Positions 56,507 to 59,512 of a stretch of 59,512 bases of DNA are shown here, piece by piece. The notes beneath the pieces are model-generated. The model did no database searches and was not told the origin of the DNA. It saw only the letters and a program-made list of their open reading frames with translations. A program made the translations under genes and the position numbers. Within the stretch, counting starts at the first letter, position 1; each line of letters begins with the position of its first letter. Origin of the DNA: Bacillota bacterium (GTDB lineage: Bacteria > Bacillota > Clostridia > Christensenellales > CAG-138); NCBI GenBank assembly GCA_023435025.1, contig JAEYSE010000011.1, positions 1 to 59,512 on the forward strand, given 5' to 3'.

Positions 56507-57784
56507 ATGTTTAAAATTGTTGAAGTAAAGGGACGGGAAATACTCGATTCCAGAGGTAACCCCACCATAGAGGCGGAAGTACGGCTTTCCGGCGGGGCAA
56601 TTGGCCGCGCGGCGGTACCCTCCGGCGCATCTACCGGTTCTTTTGAGGCGGTGGAACTTCGGGACGGGGATAAGAAGCGTTACTTAGGCAAAGGCGTGAC
56701 CAAGGCCGCTTCCAACATCACCAAGAGCATCGCCCGCGAGCTGGTGGGCTTGGACGCGCGCGACCATATTGCCATAGACAACCTGATGCGCGAAATGGAC
56801 GGTACCCCCAATAAAGCCAAGCTTGGCGCGAACGCCATGCTGGGTGTTTCCCTCGCTGTCGCCAAGGCCGCGGCACAACAGGCGGGCATTCCCCTTTACA
56901 AATACATCGGCGGCTGCAACGCGCGGCAGCTACCCGTTCCCATGATGAACATATTGAACGGCGGCAAGCACGCGGACAACAGCGTGAACATCCAGGAATT
57001 CATGATCATGCCAGTCGGCGCACGTAACTTCCATGAATGCCTGCAGATGAGCGCTGAGGTGTTCCATACCCTTAAAAAGGTACTGACTGCGAAGGGCTAC
57101 GGCACCGCCGTGGGCGACGAGGGCGGCTTTGCCCCCAACCTCAAGACGGACGAAGAGGCCATACAGCTTATCATAGAGGCCATCGAACAGGCGGGCTACC
57201 TGCCGGGCGAGGATTTCAAAATCGCCATCGACGCGGCGGCCACCGAAATGTACCAGGAGGACGGTTCCTACCTGTTCTGGAAATCCGGCATCCGCAAGAC
57301 CAAGGCGGAGATGGTTTCCTTCTGGGCCGATCTTTGCGACAAATACCCCATCATCTCCCTGGAAGACGGCGTATCCGAAGAGGACTGGGAGGGCTGGAAG
57401 CTGTTGACGGAACGCCTGGGCAAGCGCATTCAATTGGTAGGCGATGACCTGTTCGTTACCAACACCGAGCGGCTCAAAAAAGGCATTGAGCTTGGCGTAG
57501 GCAACAGCATACTCATCAAGGTCAACCAGATCGGTACACTATCTGAAACGCTCGATGCCATCAGCATGGCGAACCGCGCGGGTTATACGGCAGTGGTCAG
57601 CCACCGTTCCGGCGAGACAGAAGATGTGACGATTGCGGATATCGTGGTGGCCGTGAACGCGGGCCAGATCAAGACCGGCGCGCCTTCGCGTACCGACCGC
57701 GTGGCAAAGTACAACCAGCTCTTGCGCATTGAAGAAGAATTGGGCGAGTCCGCAGTCTACCGCGCGGACGTATTTCCGAAGTAA
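56507..57784 (+). CDS. eno: enolase (phosphopyruvate hydratase)
   Basis: A 425-residue glycolytic enzyme converting 2-phosphoglycerate to phosphoenolpyruvate. Motifs: PSGASTGSFEAVELRD, the magnesium-site segment SLEDGVSEEDWEGW, the signature LIKVNQIGTLSETLDA and SHRSGETEDVTIADI. The ATG at 56507 follows GGAAAGGAG. It is monocistronic, with a strong terminator and the structured leader described above. Confidence 0.98.
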   Translation: MFKIVEVKGREILDSRGNPTIEAEVRLSGGAIGRAAVPSGASTGSFEAVELRDGDKKRYLGKGVTKAASNITKSIARELVGLDARDHIAIDNLMREMDGTPNKAKLGANAMLGVSLAVAKAAAQQAGIPLYKYIGGCNARQLPVPMMNILNGGKHADNSVNIQEFMIMPVGARNFHECLQMSAEVFHTLKKVLTAKGYGTAVGDEGGFAPNLKTDEEAIQLIIEAIEQAGYLPGEDFKIAIDAAATEMYQEDGSYLFWKSGIRKTKAEMVSFWADLCDKYPIISLEDGVSEEDWEGWKLLTERLGKRIQLVGDDLFVTNTERLKKGIELGVGNSILIKVNQIGTLSETLDAISMANRAGYTAVVSHRSGETEDVTIADIVVAVNAGQIKTGAPSRTDRVAKYNQLLRIEEELGESAVYRADVFPK

Positions 57785-57795
57785 CCGCGTCTAAC

Positions 57796-57828
57796 AAAAA
57801 GCCCGTTCCAAATTGGAGCGGGCTTTTT
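57796..57828. terminator. bidirectional terminator after eno
   Basis: Arms AAAAAGCCCG and CGGGCTTTTT with an inner TTCCAAATTGGAG stem; active in both directions between eno and the convergent gene. Confidence 0.9.
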
Positions 57829-57854
57829 CAGTTTATTTCCTTGGGACTGATCCG

Positions 57855-58955
57855 TTACCTCTCAAGCGTAACGCTTCCAAACCGCGTCTTTTCCGAGAAG
57901 TCATACGCGCGGACAGTGATGGATGCGGGCAGTGTGTCCATAGCGGCAAGGGAGGTTTTCTGTACAAACCTACCATCGCCTACCTGTTCGATACTCCCAA
58001 TACCGGTAATGCCGTCTGCAAGGCGGTTGCCATTTGCATCGAGATACTCAAACCATAGTTCATCTAATGCAAGCGCTCTTTGCTCTGCCGTAGCGGAGGG
58101 ATCTATTTTAAAGTACAGCTCCGCATAGATCTCAAGCACGGTCTCTTTACATTCCACTCGCTCCACTGTTACGCCGGTACCTTCCACAACGGCGGGCTGC
58201 TGCTGGCGGTATATGACGGGATCGTCTAAAGCCGGGGCTTCCAATGTAAACGGGAAGCTGTTTTTCTTCTCTTCATCCATCAGCATCCTGCACTCCGCGT
58301 CATAAGGAATGACGGAGGTCTTACAGGTAAACTGCTGCTTTCCCGCATTGCCTGCGCCTTTGCCTGAAAGCATCATGACAACTGTCCCGTCCGCTTCTGT
58401 CAGAAAATCCGCCGTATCCATCACATAGCGCTCGCCAAGGAAGACGCCTGCGCCCACATGAAGCAGTGTTTTTCCCTGCTGTGCGGCAAGCTCTTTTAGT
58501 GTGGCATCCGTATCCGGAATACCCATATTCCCTGCGGGATCATCCGGCATGGCATCCATGCACAGCAGCAAAAAGTCGTCCGCCTTCGTGGGCCGCGCTT
58601 CCACCACCACATAGAACTGCTCGCCACTGTAAACCGCCTCGCGCACAGAGAATGTTACAAGCGCATTGTCGGGCGTTTTCTGCGGCACCGCGGTTTCCAC
58701 CATGCCCGCCGCATTGTCCGGGAGCTGTTTGCCCCTTCTCTCAAAAAAGGAAGCCACCCCGAAGCGTACCGCCGCCGCGTACGCAGTCGTTGCCACCAGC
58801 AGAATACATGCTGCAATCAGTACGGCGCGCCGCCTGGAACGTTTGATTGGTGTATGTCGCATACCTTCCCTCTCCTTTACACGGCCCAGGGCGATGCGTA
58901 CGCTTTCTTGAAACGTGTCAGGCGCAACACCAAATACATTTTTCCAGTGATCCAT
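57855..58955 (-). CDS. membrane protein coupled to a sigma factor, probable anti-sigma factor
   Basis: A 366-residue protein. About 45 cytoplasmic residues (HWKNVFGVAPDTFQESVRIA and on) precede one membrane helix (VLIAACILLVATTAYAAAV) and a large extracytoplasmic domain of beta-rich look. This is the layout of DUF4179-like proteins encoded after ECF-type sigma factors in Clostridia. No zinc-binding anti-sigma motif is visible. The ATG at 58955 touches the sigma stop codon; a TTG one codon earlier is also possible. Anti-sigma function is inferred from position and topology. Confidence 0.75.
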   Translation of the reverse strand: MDHWKNVFGVAPDTFQESVRIALGRVKEREGMRHTPIKRSRRRAVLIAACILLVATTAYAAAVRFGVASFFERRGKQLPDNAAGMVETAVPQKTPDNALVTFSVREAVYSGEQFYVVVEARPTKADDFLLLCMDAMPDDPAGNMGIPDTDATLKELAAQQGKTLLHVGAGVFLGERYVMDTADFLTEADGTVVMMLSGKGAGNAGKQQFTCKTSVIPYDAECRMLMDEEKKNSFPFTLEAPALDDPVIYRQQQPAVVEGTGVTVERVECKETVLEIYAELYFKIDPSATAEQRALALDELWFEYLDANGNRLADGITGIGSIEQVGDGRFVQKTSLAAMDTLPASITVRAYDFSEKTRFGSVTLER

Positions 58956-59425
58956 CAACCCTGTACCTCCTCATTTAATAGTTCCTTCATCCGGCTCCTT
59001 GCGCGAAACAGACGGGATTTGACCGTTCCCGCAGGAAGACGCATCATGCCGGAGATCTCTTTCACATCATACCCTTCGATATAATGCAGTACCAACGGCG
59101 CCCGGAGCGCTTCATCCAGCATCAGGATTGCATCATGCAGGGTTTCATCTGTATCCGGCGGCGCAACGCGCTCCGGAATCTCATCTGTCACTGTAACGCG
59201 GCTCATGCGTCTGCCGATATTGTGGCACTCATTGATGAGAATGCGCACGACCCATGTTTGAAACAGGTTGTCGTCCCGTAACATCTGGCACTTTGTCCAG
59301 GCCTTGCAGATGCATTCCTGTACGGCATCTTCCCTGTCGCTTTCCTGCGATAGAAAACTGTATGATACGCGATACAGCGTTTGCTGCATATCCAGGATGC
59401 GCGCGGCGAATTCCGCTTGGTGCAT
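58955..59425 (-). CDS. ECF-type RNA polymerase sigma factor
   Basis: A 156-residue sigma-70 family factor with only regions 2 and 4. Region 2: LSQESDREDAVQECICKAW and WVVRILINECHN. Region 4: APLVLHYIEGYDVKEISGMM, then RLPAGTVKSRLFRARSRMKELL, the recognition helix. The ATG at 59425 follows AAAGGAG; the upstream extension to 59479 crosses two palindromes. Paired with the membrane partner downstream, it probably responds to an envelope signal. Confidence 0.92.
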   Translation of the reverse strand: MHQAEFAARILDMQQTLYRVSYSFLSQESDREDAVQECICKAWTKCQMLRDDNLFQTWVVRILINECHNIGRRMSRVTVTDEIPERVAPPDTDETLHDAILMLDEALRAPLVLHYIEGYDVKEISGMMRLPAGTVKSRLFRARSRMKELLNEEVQG

Positions 59426-59443
59426 CGATGATCTCCTTTCTAT

Positions 59444-59476
59444 TGGGAAGAACACTTCCCTTTTACAGGATCCTGT
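59444..59476 (-). promoter_or_regulatory. two adjacent palindromes upstream of the sigma gene
   Basis: GGGAAGAACACTTCCC (59444-59459, 6-bp arms) and the perfect 12-bp palindrome ACAGGATCCTGT (59465-59476) lie 19-51 bases before the start codon. They could be regulator-binding sites or leader hairpins. Confidence 0.45.
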
Positions 59477-59512
59477 CATGCGTTAGACGGACGATAGGGG
59501 ACCAAGGTTCAT

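Overview
The window reads as chromosomal DNA from a Gram-positive, probably spore-forming member of the Firmicutes (class Clostridia). It is fairly GC-rich for that group. The support is: housekeeping order typical of Firmicutes (rsmD-coaD, acpP-rnc-smc-ftsY, plsX-rpmF-yceD, tilS-hpt-ftsH), a sporulation-type set (ytfJ/gerW, a DUF2953 protein, a D-Ala-D-Ala carboxypeptidase, an RsuA/RluB pseudouridine synthase), a biotin-dependent decarboxylase set, frequent TTG/GTG starts behind strong AGGAGG sites, and many rho-independent terminators. A Christensenellales-like lineage is possible, but I cannot prove it from the sequence. I see no phage, integrase, transposase, CRISPR array, rRNA or tRNA.

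Layout. 1-5.1 kb (mostly minus strand): a DJ-1/PfpI protein, a decayed NUDIX hydrolase, NAD(P)HX repair (nnrDE), alanine racemase and an amidohydrolase. 5.2-11.3 kb (plus): a LacI-type regulator, a sugar-binding lipoprotein, two ABC permeases and 4-alpha-glucanotransferase, which together form a maltodextrin-type uptake and use locus whose ATPase must lie elsewhere. 11.4-13.3 kb (plus): rsmD, coaD and a coiled-coil acidic protein. 13.4-23.1 kb (minus): a flavodoxin-like protein, ftsY, smc, a GNAT acetyltransferase, rnc, acpP, plsX, rpmF, yceD and pgsA. 23.3-25.9 kb (minus): an OadA-type carboxyltransferase, a biotin carrier and an unusual triple-repeat protein. 26-29.2 kb: sporulation and envelope genes. 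29.2-32.5 kb: a PBP, a SEDS (FtsW/RodA) protein and an FHA protein. 32.6-35.3 kb: a small inverted-repeat element, then a cad-type metal efflux operon with its ArsR repressor. 35.4-43.8 kb: rluD, lspA, an orphan family-5 binding lipoprotein, a lytic transglycosylase, coaE, polA and pyrimidine nucleoside phosphorylase. 44-52.5 kb: pirin, a helical-repeat protein, a divergent PRPP synthetase, a PHP phosphoesterase, an FlK-like thioesterase, ftsH, hpt and tilS. 52.6-56.2 kb (plus): a ferrous iron operon feoA-feoA-feoB, a tiny Cys-rich membrane protein and a DtxR-like regulator, with four matching palindromic operators. 56.2-57.8 kb: a structured RNA leader in front of enolase. 57.8-59.5 kb (minus): a sigma factor and its membrane-bound probable anti-sigma partner.

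The observations most worth follow-up are: (i) a soluble protein made of three 37-residue copies of what looks like the C-terminal motif of sodium-pump decarboxylase gamma/delta/epsilon subunits, encoded beside oadA and the biotin carrier but with no OadB in view; (ii) a roughly 190-nt RNA before eno with several mutually consistent helices and its own promoter; (iii) five consecutive inverted repeats in the spacer between the sugar-binding protein and its permeases; (iv) the four-operator iron regulon with an atypical DtxR-family regulator. All family assignments come from reading motifs by eye; no database search was run.
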